Below are positions 8,703 through 17,587 of a stretch of DNA of 64,000 nucleotides, in pieces. The DNA comes from Competibacter_A sp037045535 (lineage in GTDB: Bacteria; Pseudomonadota; Gammaproteobacteria; Competibacterales; Competibacteraceae), in contig JBAOHI010000094.1 of the NCBI GenBank assembly GCA_037045535.1, positions 186,001 through 250,000 of the forward strand, in the 5' to 3' direction. Within the stretch, counting starts at the first letter, position 1; each line of letters opens with the position of its first letter. Under the pieces are notes generated by a model. That model made no database searches and was not told the origin of the DNA. It saw only the letters and a program-made list of their open reading frames with translations. The translations under genes and the position numbers were made by a program.

Positions 8703-9685
8703 CCGAACAAGCCATTATTCCAGCGAAAACCCCCGACCCGAAATTCTGGGCGAACCTGATTCAGACGGCGGGCATCCTGCCGGTGTTGATCGTGATCGCC
8801 ATCGTGTTCGCGTTCATCGCGCCCAACTTCCTGACCGAAAACAACCTGCTGAACATCGTCCGGCAGGCGTCCATCAACATCGTGCTGGCGACCGGCATGA
8901 CCGTCGTCATTCTCACCGGCGGGATCGATCTGTCGGTCGGCTCGGTGCTGGCGGTATCGGCGGTCACCGCGATGGTGGTGTCACTGCTGCCGGATCTGGG
9001 TTGGGCGGCCGTACCGCTCGCCTTGCTGGTCGGCCTGGTGTTGGGCGCCATCAACGGTCTGCTGGTCGCCTACGCGGGTCTGCCGCCGTTCATCGTCACC
9101 CTGGGTTCGATGACGACCTTGCGCGGTTTGGCTTACCTGCTGGCCGGCGGCACCACCGTCATCAACAGCAAGATCGGCTTCGCCTGGATCGGCAACGCCT
9201 ATCTGGGACCGCTGCCCTGGATCGTGGTGATCGCCTTTCTCGTCCTGCTGGCGACCTGGTTCCTGCTCCGGCATACCGTGCTCGGCATCTACATCTACGG
9301 CGTCGGCGGCAACCCGCAGGCGGCGCGGCTGACCGGCATCAAGGTCGGGCAGGTGATGCTGTTCGTCTATGCCTTCAGCGGGCTGCTGGCCGGACTGGGC
9401 GGCGTGATGACCACCAGCCGGCTGTACAGCGCCAACGGCGTGCTCGGCACTGGCTATGAGCTGGACGCCATCGCCGCCGTGATCCTGGGCGGCACCAGCT
9501 TCGTCGGCGGTATCGGCACCGTGGTCGGCACCCTGTTCGGCGCGCTGATCATCGCCACCCTCAACAATGGCCTGACCCTGATGAACGTGTCGTTCTTCTG
9601 GCAATTGGTGGTCAAGGGACTGGTCATCATCATCGCGGTCGCGCTCGACAAATATCGACGCAAAGGTCCGGGCGCCCGGACTTGA
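8699..9685 (+). CDS. Sugar ABC transporter permease (RbsC type), 328 aa
   Basis: A hydrophobic protein with about 8-10 membrane segments of the branched-chain/ribose permease family. Conserved blocks are NFLTENNLLNIVRQASINIVLA, the GGIDLSVGSVLAV motif that follows TM2, AINGLLVAYAGLPPFIVTLG, and TGYELDAIAAVILGGTSFVGG near the coupling region. It would form the homodimeric channel for the two-domain ATPase encoded upstream. Start chosen at 8699 because ATGA overlaps the ATPase stop. The much longer open frame upstream of it is the ATPase gene read out of frame. Substrate class: a pentose or hexose monosaccharide. Confidence 0.92.
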   Translation: MTEQAIIPAKTPDPKFWANLIQTAGILPVLIVIAIVFAFIAPNFLTENNLLNIVRQASINIVLATGMTVVILTGGIDLSVGSVLAVSAVTAMVVSLLPDLGWAAVPLALLVGLVLGAINGLLVAYAGLPPFIVTLGSMTTLRGLAYLLAGGTTVINSKIGFAWIGNAYLGPLPWIVVIAFLVLLATWFLLRHTVLGIYIYGVGGNPQAARLTGIKVGQVMLFVYAFSGLLAGLGGVMTTSRLYSANGVLGTGYELDAIAAVILGGTSFVGGIGTVVGTLFGALIIATLNNGLTLMNVSFFWQLVVKGLVIIIAVALDKYRRKGPGART

Positions 9686-9737
9686 AAACAACGATCCTCT
9701 TCCATCGATCCGTCCAAAACCCCGTAGGAGCAACATC

Positions 9738-10679
9738 ATGAACAAGACGCTGATTTCCGCAGCCATCCTCGCGGCGCTAACCTGCTCCACCGCGACCCTC
9801 GCCGCCGATCAACCCCTGAAAGCCGTCGGCGTGTCCATGGGCAACATGGGCAATCCGTTCTTCGTCACCCTGGCCAAGGGGGCCGAGGAAAAGGCGAAGG
9901 AGCTTGGCGGCGACAAGGTCAAGGTCACCGTCGATTCCGCCGATGACGATCTGGGCAAGCAAACCAACCAGATCGACAACTTCATCGCAGCCAAGGTGGA
10001 CCTGATTCTGCTCAACCCCGTCCACCCCGAGGGCATCATGCCGGCAGTCCTGCGGGCTAAGGAAGCGGGCATTCCGGTGATCGCCGTGGACGCGGCCGCC
10101 GAAGGCGTCAATGCGATGATCACCAGCAACAACGTCCAGGCCGGCGAAAAAGCCTGTCAGTTCATCGTCGACCGACTGAAGGGCAAAGGCGACGTGGTCA
10201 TCATCGACGGTCCGCCCGTCACCGCCGTGACGGACCGGATCAAGGGCTGCAAGGCGGTCTTCGCGAAAAATCCCGGCATCAAGATTCTGTCCGACAACCA
10301 GAACGGCCGAGGTAGCCGCGAAGGGGGGTTGGAGACGATGAGCAACCTGCTCACCGCCTTCCCCAAGATCGACGCCGTGTTCGCGATCAACGACCCGACC
10401 GCCACCGGCGCCGATCTGGCGGCGCGGCAGGCCAAACGCACCGAGCTGTTCATCACCGGCGTCGACGGCGCGCCCGTCGCGGTGGAAGCGCTGAAAGACA
10501 AGGACAGCCTGTTCCTCGCGACCGCTGCGCAGAATCCGCTGCGGATGGCGAAGGAAGGCGTCGAAACCGGCTACCAGATCAAGCAGGGTAAAACGCCGAA
10601 AGAAGCCACTATTTTGATTCCGGTCGAACTGATTACTCGCGACAACGTCGCCCAATATCAGGGTTGGATCACGAAGTAA
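9738..10679 (+). CDS. Ribose/fructose-type periplasmic sugar-binding protein, 313 aa
   Basis: A signal peptide (MNKTLISAAILAALTCSTATLAA) precedes a type-1 periplasmic binding fold. Marks of the RbsB-like family are GVSMGNMGNPFFVTLAKGAEE at the start of lobe 1, the NQIDNFIAAKVDLILLNPV strand, IPVIAVDAAAEGVNA, a DGPP loop, and the lobe-crossing AVFAINDPTATGADLA and FITGVDG. It would deliver a monosaccharide to the RbsA/RbsC-type transporter upstream. A good Shine-Dalgarno (TAGGAG) precedes the ATG. A PfkB sugar kinase of fructokinase type follows, so fructose is a reasonable guess, with ribose the main alternative. Confidence 0.9.
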   Translation: MNKTLISAAILAALTCSTATLAADQPLKAVGVSMGNMGNPFFVTLAKGAEEKAKELGGDKVKVTVDSADDDLGKQTNQIDNFIAAKVDLILLNPVHPEGIMPAVLRAKEAGIPVIAVDAAAEGVNAMITSNNVQAGEKACQFIVDRLKGKGDVVIIDGPPVTAVTDRIKGCKAVFAKNPGIKILSDNQNGRGSREGGLETMSNLLTAFPKIDAVFAINDPTATGADLAARQAKRTELFITGVDGAPVAVEALKDKDSLFLATAAQNPLRMAKEGVETGYQIKQGKTPKEATILIPVELITRDNVAQYQGWITK

Positions 10680-10687
10680 ACCGACGC

Positions 10688-10721
10688 GGAGATCGAAGCC
10701 GCCTCGCGGGTTCCGATCTCC
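10688..10721 (+). terminator. Intercistronic hairpin after the binding-protein gene
   Basis: GGAGATCG and CGATCTCC form a perfect 8-bp stem 8 bp after the binding-protein stop. There is no T-run after it. It is more likely an mRNA-stabilising or attenuating hairpin, common after highly expressed binding-protein genes, than a full terminator. Confidence 0.4.
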
Positions 10722-10754
10722 CGACCTTCGACCGCTTTTACGAGGAGCCCTCAC

Positions 10755-11706
10755 ATGGCCGATGCAATCTGCCTGGGCGAATTGTTGATCGATTTCGTTC
10801 CCACCGTTACCGGCACCGGCCTAACCGACGCGCCGGCGTTCATCAAGGCGCCAGGCGGTGCACCCGGCAACGTGGCCGTGGGGTTAGCGCGGCTCGGCGT
10901 TTCGAGCGCGTTCATGGGTAAGGTGGGCGACGATGCGTTTGGCCACTTTCTCGCCAATACCTTGGCCGAAACTGGAGTGGATGTCAGCCCGCTCCGTTTC
11001 GCTACCGAAGCGCGGACTGCGCTGGCGTTCGTTTCGCTGCGAGCGGACGGCGAACGAGAGTTCATGTTCTACCGCCACCCCAGCGCCGACATGCTGTTCA
11101 ATCCCAGAGAAGTCGACGTCGAGGCGATCCATCGCGCCAAGCTACTGCATTTTGGCTCGATCAGTCTGATCGGCGAGCCGTCGCGTGGCGCGACTCTGTA
11201 CGCGGTCGATACCGCCCGCGCCGCCGGCTGCCTGATTTCCTACGATCCCAACCTGCGGTTGCCGCTGTGGCCGGACGCGAACGCCGCGCGGGACGGCATG
11301 CTGTTGGGTTTGCAAGAAAGCGCACGTCGTCAAGCTCAGCGACGACGAAAGCGAATTCTTGACCGGACTTGGCGATCTGGATGCCGCTCGCAAGGCACTC
11401 TGGCACGACGAGCTGAAATTGCTGGTGGTCACGCGGGGCCGCGCCGGCTGCGTCTACTTCACCCCGAATTTCTCCGGCGAGGTTGCCAGTTTCACGGTCG
11501 AAGCGGTCGATGCGACCGGTGCGGGCGATGGTTTCGTGGCCGGCTTGCTGCAAGGTTTGCTCGCCGATCCGACCGTCTTGCAAGACGAAACGCGCCTGCG
11601 CGAGCTGTGTCGCTTCGCCAACGCGGTCGGTGCGCTCGCCACCTTGGAGCGGGGCGCGATTCCGGCGTTGCCGGACCGAGCGCGAGTCCTGCGTTTCCTG
11701 CAATAA
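10755..11706 (+). pseudogene. PfkB-family sugar kinase (fructokinase-like), disrupted by a one-base frameshift
   Basis: The N-terminal frame has the fructokinase start ICLGELLIDFVP, the PGGAPGNVAVGLARLG sugar-binding motif, GKVGDDAFGHFLA and SYDPNLRLPLWP. Near 11310-11325 the frame shifts by one base (LLGLQES.../AHVVKLSDDESEFLTGLGD). The rest, in the other frame, has TRGRAGC and the catalytic signature DATGAGDGFVAGLL (anion hole and base Asp), ending at 11706. Joined, it is a normal-sized kinase of about 317 aa that would phosphorylate the imported sugar. It is the second single-base frameshift in this operon. It may be real decay or a sequence error, since all catalytic motifs are otherwise kept. 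Confidence 0.8.
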
Positions 11707-11749
11707 TCTTGCTTCTTCGAAACCTGATGACGACCCACAGGGGAGAAAC

Positions 11750-11956
11750 ATGATGAATCTGCGGCTGGCCGGTATTTTGGGTTTCATTGGATTCGGCGCG
11801 ATGTTGGTGAGCACCCATTTGGTTCAAGCCGAAACCCTTGCGCTTTCCTGCGGAGCGGTCGGGCAGGAACTGGAATTTTGCAAGACCGGCAATAACGGGG
11901 CTGATCCGACCGTGGATCGCCTGAGTCAGTTACCCCCATTCATGGACACGTTATGA
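11750..11956 (+). pseudogene. Stub of a second family-1 binding-protein gene
   Basis: A good ribosome site (GGGGAGAAAC) precedes an ATG that opens a signal peptide (MMNLRLAGILGFIGFGAML...VQA). It continues ETLALSCGAVGQELEFCKTG, the usual mature start of family-1 sugar-binding proteins. After about residue 46 similarity ends and the frame closes at 11956 in unrelated sequence. The stub shows that the sugar operon once continued and was cut by a rearrangement whose other side now adjoins the RND pump genes. Confidence 0.6.
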
Positions 11957-12016
11957 TGCACGCAACCCTGTCGGCTTTGGAGAGTCCTGCACGGTACCGA
12001 ATTGAATGTTTCAAGT

Positions 12017-15000
12017 TCAAAGCCCTGTGATCTCAGGCTGAATCGGAGCCGGCTCGCTGGCCTGATCCATCTTATCCCCAAGCAGGCGCCGCACCACGAC
12101 GAAGAAGACCGGCACGAACAGCACGCCAAGCACGGTCGCGCCCAGCATGCCGCCCATGACGCCGGTGCCGATGGCGTGCCGGCTGTTGGCGCCCGCGCCG
12201 GTGGAAATGGCCAGCGGCGTCACGCCGAGAATGAAGGCGATGGAGGTCATCAGAATGGGCCGGAAGCGTAGCCGGCAGGCTTCCAGGGTCGACTCGATCA
12301 GACCACGGCCGGCCTGGCGCATGGCGTTGGCGAATTCGATGATCAGAATGGCGTTCTTGGCCGACAGGCCGATGACCGCGATGAGCCCGACCTTGAAATA
12401 GACATCGTTCTCCAGACCTCGCAGCCAGGTAAGACCCAGGGCGCCAAGCACACCCAGCGGCACCACCAGCATGACCGCCACCGGGATCGACCAGCTCTCG
12501 TAAAGCGCGGCCAGGGCCAGAAACACCACCAGCAGCGACAGGGCGAATAGCATTGGGGCTTGCTGGCCCGAGATGATCTCCTGCAACGAGGCACCGGCCC
12601 ACTCGTAGCCGATCCCCGCCGACGTGTCCTTCTCCACGATGTCCCGCATGGCGGCCACGGCTTCGCCGGAGCTGTGTCCCGGGGCGGCGCCGCCGTTGAT
12701 CTGGATCGCCTCGTAGCCGTTAAAGTGGTCGATGGCCGGGGCTGCAAGGCTCCAATCGGCCTTGACGATGCTGCTCAGGGGAACCATGTCGTCGATGCCG
12801 CCCTTGCTGCTGGGGATGTAGTAATAACTCAGATCCTCGGGGCGACTGCGGAATGGGGCTTCGGCCTGTAGCAGAACCTTGAGAACCCGCCCCTCGTAGT
12901 TGAAGTCGTTCGCGTAGACCGGGGCCAGCATCAGTTGGATAGCGGCGTAAATGTCCGCCAGGGACAGACCCATGGCCTGGGCCTGAATCCGGTCGACGCT
13001 CAGATGCAGTTGGGGGGCATCCTCCAACTGGTTCGGGCGAACACCGGACAGGACCGGATCCCGGGCCGCTGCGCCGAGCAGGGCGTCGCGCGCCTCCATG
13101 AGTTTGGCATGACCGAGTCCGGCGCGGTCCTCGAGACGGAAGTCGAAGCCGCCAAAACGTCCCAGGCCGCGCACGGTCGGCATGTTCACCACGAAAATTC
13201 GAGCCCCCTTGATGGCCTGCAGAGCGCCGTTGGCCTGCCTGATAAACGCCTGGATTTGCTGGCTCGGGTCGGTCCTCTGGCTCCAGTTCTTGAGACGGAT
13301 GAAGCCCAAACCGACGTTCTCGCCCTGGCCTACGAAGCTGAATCCGGCGACGTCCAGCACCTTATCGACCGCTGGATTCCGCTTCAGGATCGATTCCATC
13401 TCCCGCAGCACCCGGCCGGTGCGCTCCATGTTGGCTCCCGGCGGCAGTTGGATGATCGCGAAGGCGTAGCCTTGATCCTCCTCGGGCAGGAAGCTGGTAG
13501 GCAAGCGCACGAACAGGAATCCGGCAAGCGCGGTGAGGGCAAGGAAGGCGACCATCCAGCGCGGGGTGTGGCGCACCGCCTGGGTGACTCGGGCCAGGTA
13601 GGTGCGCGAGAGCCAAAGGTAAAAGCGGTTGAACGCGCGCAGGAACCTGTTGTGCTCCGCCTCCGGTGGCTTGAGCAGGCTCGCGCACAGGGCCGGAGTG
13701 AAGCTCAGGGCCATGAGGGCGGAGATCCCCATGGAGATAGCGATGGTCAGAGCAAACTGGCGGTAGATGACGCCCACGCTGCCGCTCACCAGCGCCATGG
13801 GGATGAAGACCGCCGCTAGCACCAGGGTCATGGCGATGACCGCTCCGGTGATTTGGTCCATGGCCTTGCGCGCTGCTTCTCTCGGGGGAAGACTCTCCTC
13901 GGTCATGATCCGTTCGACGTTTTCCACCACCACGATGGCATCGTCCACCACCAGCCCAATGGCCAGCACCAGGCCAAATAGGCTCAGCACGTTGATCGAG
14001 AAGCCGAACAGGTACATGCCGGCAAACGCTCCGGTCAGCGCCACCGGCACCACCAGGGTTGGGATCAGGGTCGCCCTCAGGTTTTGCAAAAATAGCAGAA
14101 TGACCAGGAACACCAGCACCACCGCCTCGAACAGGGTGTAGACTACCTCCTCGATGGAGATACGGATGAATTGGGTGCTGTCGTAGGGCGTGATCCAGGT
14201 GACACCCGCCGGGAAATAGCGCTGCAACCCGTCCATCTTGGCGCGAACCGCATCGGCCACTTGCAGGGCGTTCGCCTCGGGGGCGAGTTGGATCGCGAAA
14301 CCGGCGATCGGCTCTCCCTCCAGATGCACGTCGTGTCCGTAGGCTTCGGCGCCCAAGCCGATGCGGGCCACGTCCTTCAAGCGTACGTTGCTCCCATCGG
14401 AATTGGCCCGCAGGATGATGTCGCCGAACTCCTCGGCGGTGGTGAATCGGGTCGCGGCGCTGACCGATGCGGTAAAACCCTGACCGGGCACGCTGGGCTC
14501 GGCGCCGATGGCTCCGGTGGCGATTTGGATGTTCTGCTCGCGCACGGCCTTGAGGGCGCCCGCGGCGCTCAGGGCATGGCCGCGCAACTGGTCCGGCCGG
14601 AGCCAGATTCGCATCGCGTAGCCCGAGCCGAACTGGGTCGCCCCGCCCACGCCGGGCAAACGCCGGATCGGGTCCAGCACTTGCGCCGCGATCAAATTGT
14701 CCAGGGCATAACTGTCGATGGTCGGGTCGGACGATTGCAGGGCGACGACCATCAGGAAGTCGTTGTTGGCCTTGGCAACAACGATGCCGTTTCTCACTAC
14801 CTCATCGGGCAGACGGGGCGAGGCAACGCTCAGACGGTTCTGCACCTGCACGGCGGCGATGTCCGGATCGGTACCGTTTAGAAAGGTCAGGGTGATCTGT
14901 ACCGAACCGTTGGAGCGAGAGGTGGACTCGAAGTAAATCAGGTTGTCCACCCCCGTGAGCTGCTGCTCGATCACCGAGGTCACGGTTTTCTCGACCACTT

Positions 15001-15163
15001 CCGCGCTCGCTCCCGGGTAACTCGCACTGATGCTGACCTGGGGCGGCGCGATGGGGGGATAGGCGGAGACGGGCAGATCGAGCAGGGCAATCGTTCCCGC
15101 CAGGGTGATGAGAATGGCCAGTACCCAGGCAAAGACAGGCCGGTCGATGAAGAAGCGTGGCAT
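12017..15163 (-). CDS. RND multidrug efflux permease (HAE1/AcrB-MexF type), 1048 aa
   Basis: Full-length HAE1 RND pump. It starts MPRFFIDRPVFAWVLAI with TM1, followed by the large porter loop (SAYPPIAPPQVSISASYPGA; LTFLNGTDPDIAAVQVQNRL). It has the TM4 proton-relay motif GLVVDDAIVVVENVERIM with paired aspartates, a second porter loop from about residue 560, and C-terminal RND repeats (GLSAKNAILIIEFANAM). It extrudes drugs, solvents or dyes from the inner membrane and periplasm through a trimer joined to the adaptor encoded 7 bp upstream. No outer-membrane channel gene is adjacent, so it probably uses a TolC-like protein encoded elsewhere. No gene-breaking change seen. Confidence 0.95.
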   Translation of the reverse strand: MPRFFIDRPVFAWVLAILITLAGTIALLDLPVSAYPPIAPPQVSISASYPGASAEVVEKTVTSVIEQQLTGVDNLIYFESTSRSNGSVQITLTFLNGTDPDIAAVQVQNRLSVASPRLPDEVVRNGIVVAKANNDFLMVVALQSSDPTIDSYALDNLIAAQVLDPIRRLPGVGGATQFGSGYAMRIWLRPDQLRGHALSAAGALKAVREQNIQIATGAIGAEPSVPGQGFTASVSAATRFTTAEEFGDIILRANSDGSNVRLKDVARIGLGAEAYGHDVHLEGEPIAGFAIQLAPEANALQVADAVRAKMDGLQRYFPAGVTWITPYDSTQFIRISIEEVVYTLFEAVVLVFLVILLFLQNLRATLIPTLVVPVALTGAFAGMYLFGFSINVLSLFGLVLAIGLVVDDAIVVVENVERIMTEESLPPREAARKAMDQITGAVIAMTLVLAAVFIPMALVSGSVGVIYRQFALTIAISMGISALMALSFTPALCASLLKPPEAEHNRFLRAFNRFYLWLSRTYLARVTQAVRHTPRWMVAFLALTALAGFLFVRLPTSFLPEEDQGYAFAIIQLPPGANMERTGRVLREMESILKRNPAVDKVLDVAGFSFVGQGENVGLGFIRLKNWSQRTDPSQQIQAFIRQANGALQAIKGARIFVVNMPTVRGLGRFGGFDFRLEDRAGLGHAKLMEARDALLGAAARDPVLSGVRPNQLEDAPQLHLSVDRIQAQAMGLSLADIYAAIQLMLAPVYANDFNYEGRVLKVLLQAEAPFRSRPEDLSYYYIPSSKGGIDDMVPLSSIVKADWSLAAPAIDHFNGYEAIQINGGAAPGHSSGEAVAAMRDIVEKDTSAGIGYEWAGASLQEIISGQQAPMLFALSLLVVFLALAALYESWSIPVAVMLVVPLGVLGALGLTWLRGLENDVYFKVGLIAVIGLSAKNAILIIEFANAMRQAGRGLIESTLEACRLRFRPILMTSIAFILGVTPLAISTGAGANSRHAIGTGVMGGMLGATVLGVLFVPVFFVVVRRLLGDKMDQASEPAPIQPEITGL

Positions 15164-15170
15164 GACTACC

Positions 15171-16337
15171 TCAGGACTTGGCCGGAGCCGTGGGAGCGGT
15201 GTCGGCTGCTGCCTCGGCCTTCACCTCGGCGCCCGGCTTGACCTTCTGAAGCCCAAGGACGATGACCTGGTCGCCGTCCGCGAGCGCGCCGGTGAGGATC
15301 CAGTCCTCGCGGGTCATGCCGTGAGTCTCGACGCGCCGTTGCTCGACCTTGCCGGCGGCGTTCACGATCAACACAAAGGCACCGTTCGAGTCCCGCTGTA
15401 CGGCTGCCTGGGGGATCGAGAAGGCGTGGTCGATCCGGCCCGCCGTTAGCCGCAGGGTGACGAACATGCCCGGCAACAGGCGCTTGGCGGGGTTGGGCAC
15501 CACGGCCCGCAGCGAGACCGCTCCTGTGGTCGGATCCACATTCTTGCCCGAGAAGTCGAGGGTGCCCGTATGGGGGTACAGGGTGCCGTCGGGCAGCACG
15601 AGCTCCACCTTGGGCGCAGGCCGCGAGTCCACCCCTTGCCCGAGCGAGTTTCCGGCATCTTCGAGCCATGCCAGCTCCGCCACCGACTGGCTGAAGTTCA
15701 CGTAGATTGGATCGATCCGCTCGACGGTCGTGAGAGGGGTCGCCTCGTTCAGACCGACCAGCGCCCCTTCGGTGACCAGTGCCCGCCCGGCGCGACCGGC
15801 AATAGGCGCCGTGACTGTGGCGTAGGAGAGATTCAGTTTGGCGCTCTCGACATTGGCCAGCGCCTGTTTGACCACCGCAGCCGTCGTGCGCTCGTTGGCC
15901 AGGGCCGTATCGAGGTCCTGTTGAGCCAGGGTGCGCTTCTCGCGCAACTCGAGATAGCGCTTCGCGATCAGGGCCGCATTGGCTGCGTCGGCCTCCGCCT
16001 TCGCCAACGCCGCCGCCTGCGCGTGCAGGGTGACCTCCAACTGAGCCGGATCGATCCGGAACAGCACGTCGCCCGCTTTGACGTCAGTGCCTTCGGTGTA
16101 GACCCGGCTAAGAATGATACCGGCGACGCGAGCCCGGATTTGAGCGACCCGTGTGGCGGCAAGGCGGCCGACCAGCTCGTGGATCAGGGGTACGGATTGG
16201 GCCCTGGCCCGAACAACCGTGACCTTCGGGACCGGCATGGCGGAACTGGAAACATTCTGTGCCACCGGTTTGTCGCAGGCGACGAGCAGAAGGGCGGGGA
16301 CGATCAGCACCGCGCCAAGTGGCAGAATCGATTTCAT
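15171..16337 (-). CDS. RND efflux periplasmic adaptor (AcrA/MexE type), 388 aa
   Basis: The lipoprotein signal peptide ends in lipobox LLVAC (Cys about 21), so the mature adaptor is anchored in the inner membrane. The chain has a split biotinyl-lipoyl domain (AQIRARVAGIILSRVYTEGTDVKAGDVLFRIDP and VTAPIAGRAGRALVTEGALVG), flanking an alpha-hairpin rich in Ala/Lys/Glu (about residues 105-170). Beta-barrel and membrane-proximal domains follow to the C-terminus (QAAVQRDSNGAFVLIVN). It bridges the RND permease downstream to an outer-membrane channel. The 7-bp spacing to the permease shows an operon. No regulator gene is recognisable upstream. Confidence 0.93.
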   Translation of the reverse strand: MKSILPLGAVLIVPALLLVACDKPVAQNVSSSAMPVPKVTVVRARAQSVPLIHELVGRLAATRVAQIRARVAGIILSRVYTEGTDVKAGDVLFRIDPAQLEVTLHAQAAALAKAEADAANAALIAKRYLELREKRTLAQQDLDTALANERTTAAVVKQALANVESAKLNLSYATVTAPIAGRAGRALVTEGALVGLNEATPLTTVERIDPIYVNFSQSVAELAWLEDAGNSLGQGVDSRPAPKVELVLPDGTLYPHTGTLDFSGKNVDPTTGAVSLRAVVPNPAKRLLPGMFVTLRLTAGRIDHAFSIPQAAVQRDSNGAFVLIVNAAGKVEQRRVETHGMTREDWILTGALADGDQVIVLGLQKVKPGAEVKAEAAADTAPTAPAKS

Positions 16338-17020
16338 ACCATTTCTTTAAAGTGGAAGAGCCAAATCATCGTGGTGTTGTCACCTCAACGTACCCAGGAA
16401 TTGATTGACGAGGTAAGTCCCGGCCCCAGTTGGCAGGATACCCCTACCCGGGCCGGCATCCCTGTATCGGGAGCGGCGTCCAGCGTCGAAGATTATGCCG
16501 GTCGGGATCGACCCGGCAAAGAACGTATTGCTGGATGTTCCCCCTACCGCAATCGTCCATCTCGAAGAAAGTCACCCTCAACCTGAAGTCAGCGCGAGTT
16601 CAGTATGGAGCAAGACCTGGAAAATGGCCTCTGAGTTCAGTTCCGCCAAATCTGAGGGGAATGAAAGCGGTGCATCGAATCCCTTCAGCGCCGACCCTCG
16701 GCGGTTGCCCGCCCACCCGCTACTCATACGATACTGAGGAGCATCGGTCTCGACCCGCAAGACCGATTACTGGCCCCGAACTCCCGGCGGCACTCCAGCA
16801 GGCGTGGGTGTGGGATTTTCTGCGTCGCCGGTGATGATCTCCGACAACATTAATCGCTCTCTTCTATCCGGAAAACTTATAGAGGAGAACCTATAATCGA
16901 AATACCAAAATCCTCAGGAGCCGTCCCCGTTAGACAAAACCGATGCCGGCCAACCGTTCGCGGCCATCGGCGATTCGAGCGATTCAAAATACGACGTTAC
17001 CATTCCCGTAGGAGGATCAA
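16338..17020. other. 683-bp stretch without a recognisable gene
   Basis: Short open frames here (for example 16495-16737, which starts MPVGIDPAKN, faintly like an IS110 transposase start) show no consistent family similarity and overlap one another. A TATAAT (16892-16897) upstream of the binding-protein gene may be its -10 box, but no good -35 accompanies it. The region where an efflux regulator would normally lie holds nothing I can identify. Confidence 0.4.
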
Positions 17021-17584
<564 letters not shown>

Positions 17585-17587
17585 AGC

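Noticed and set aside
16495..16737. Possible IS110 remnant (MPVGIDPAKN...)
   Set aside because: Only the first ten residues resemble an IS110 start. The rest does not, and no ends are visible.
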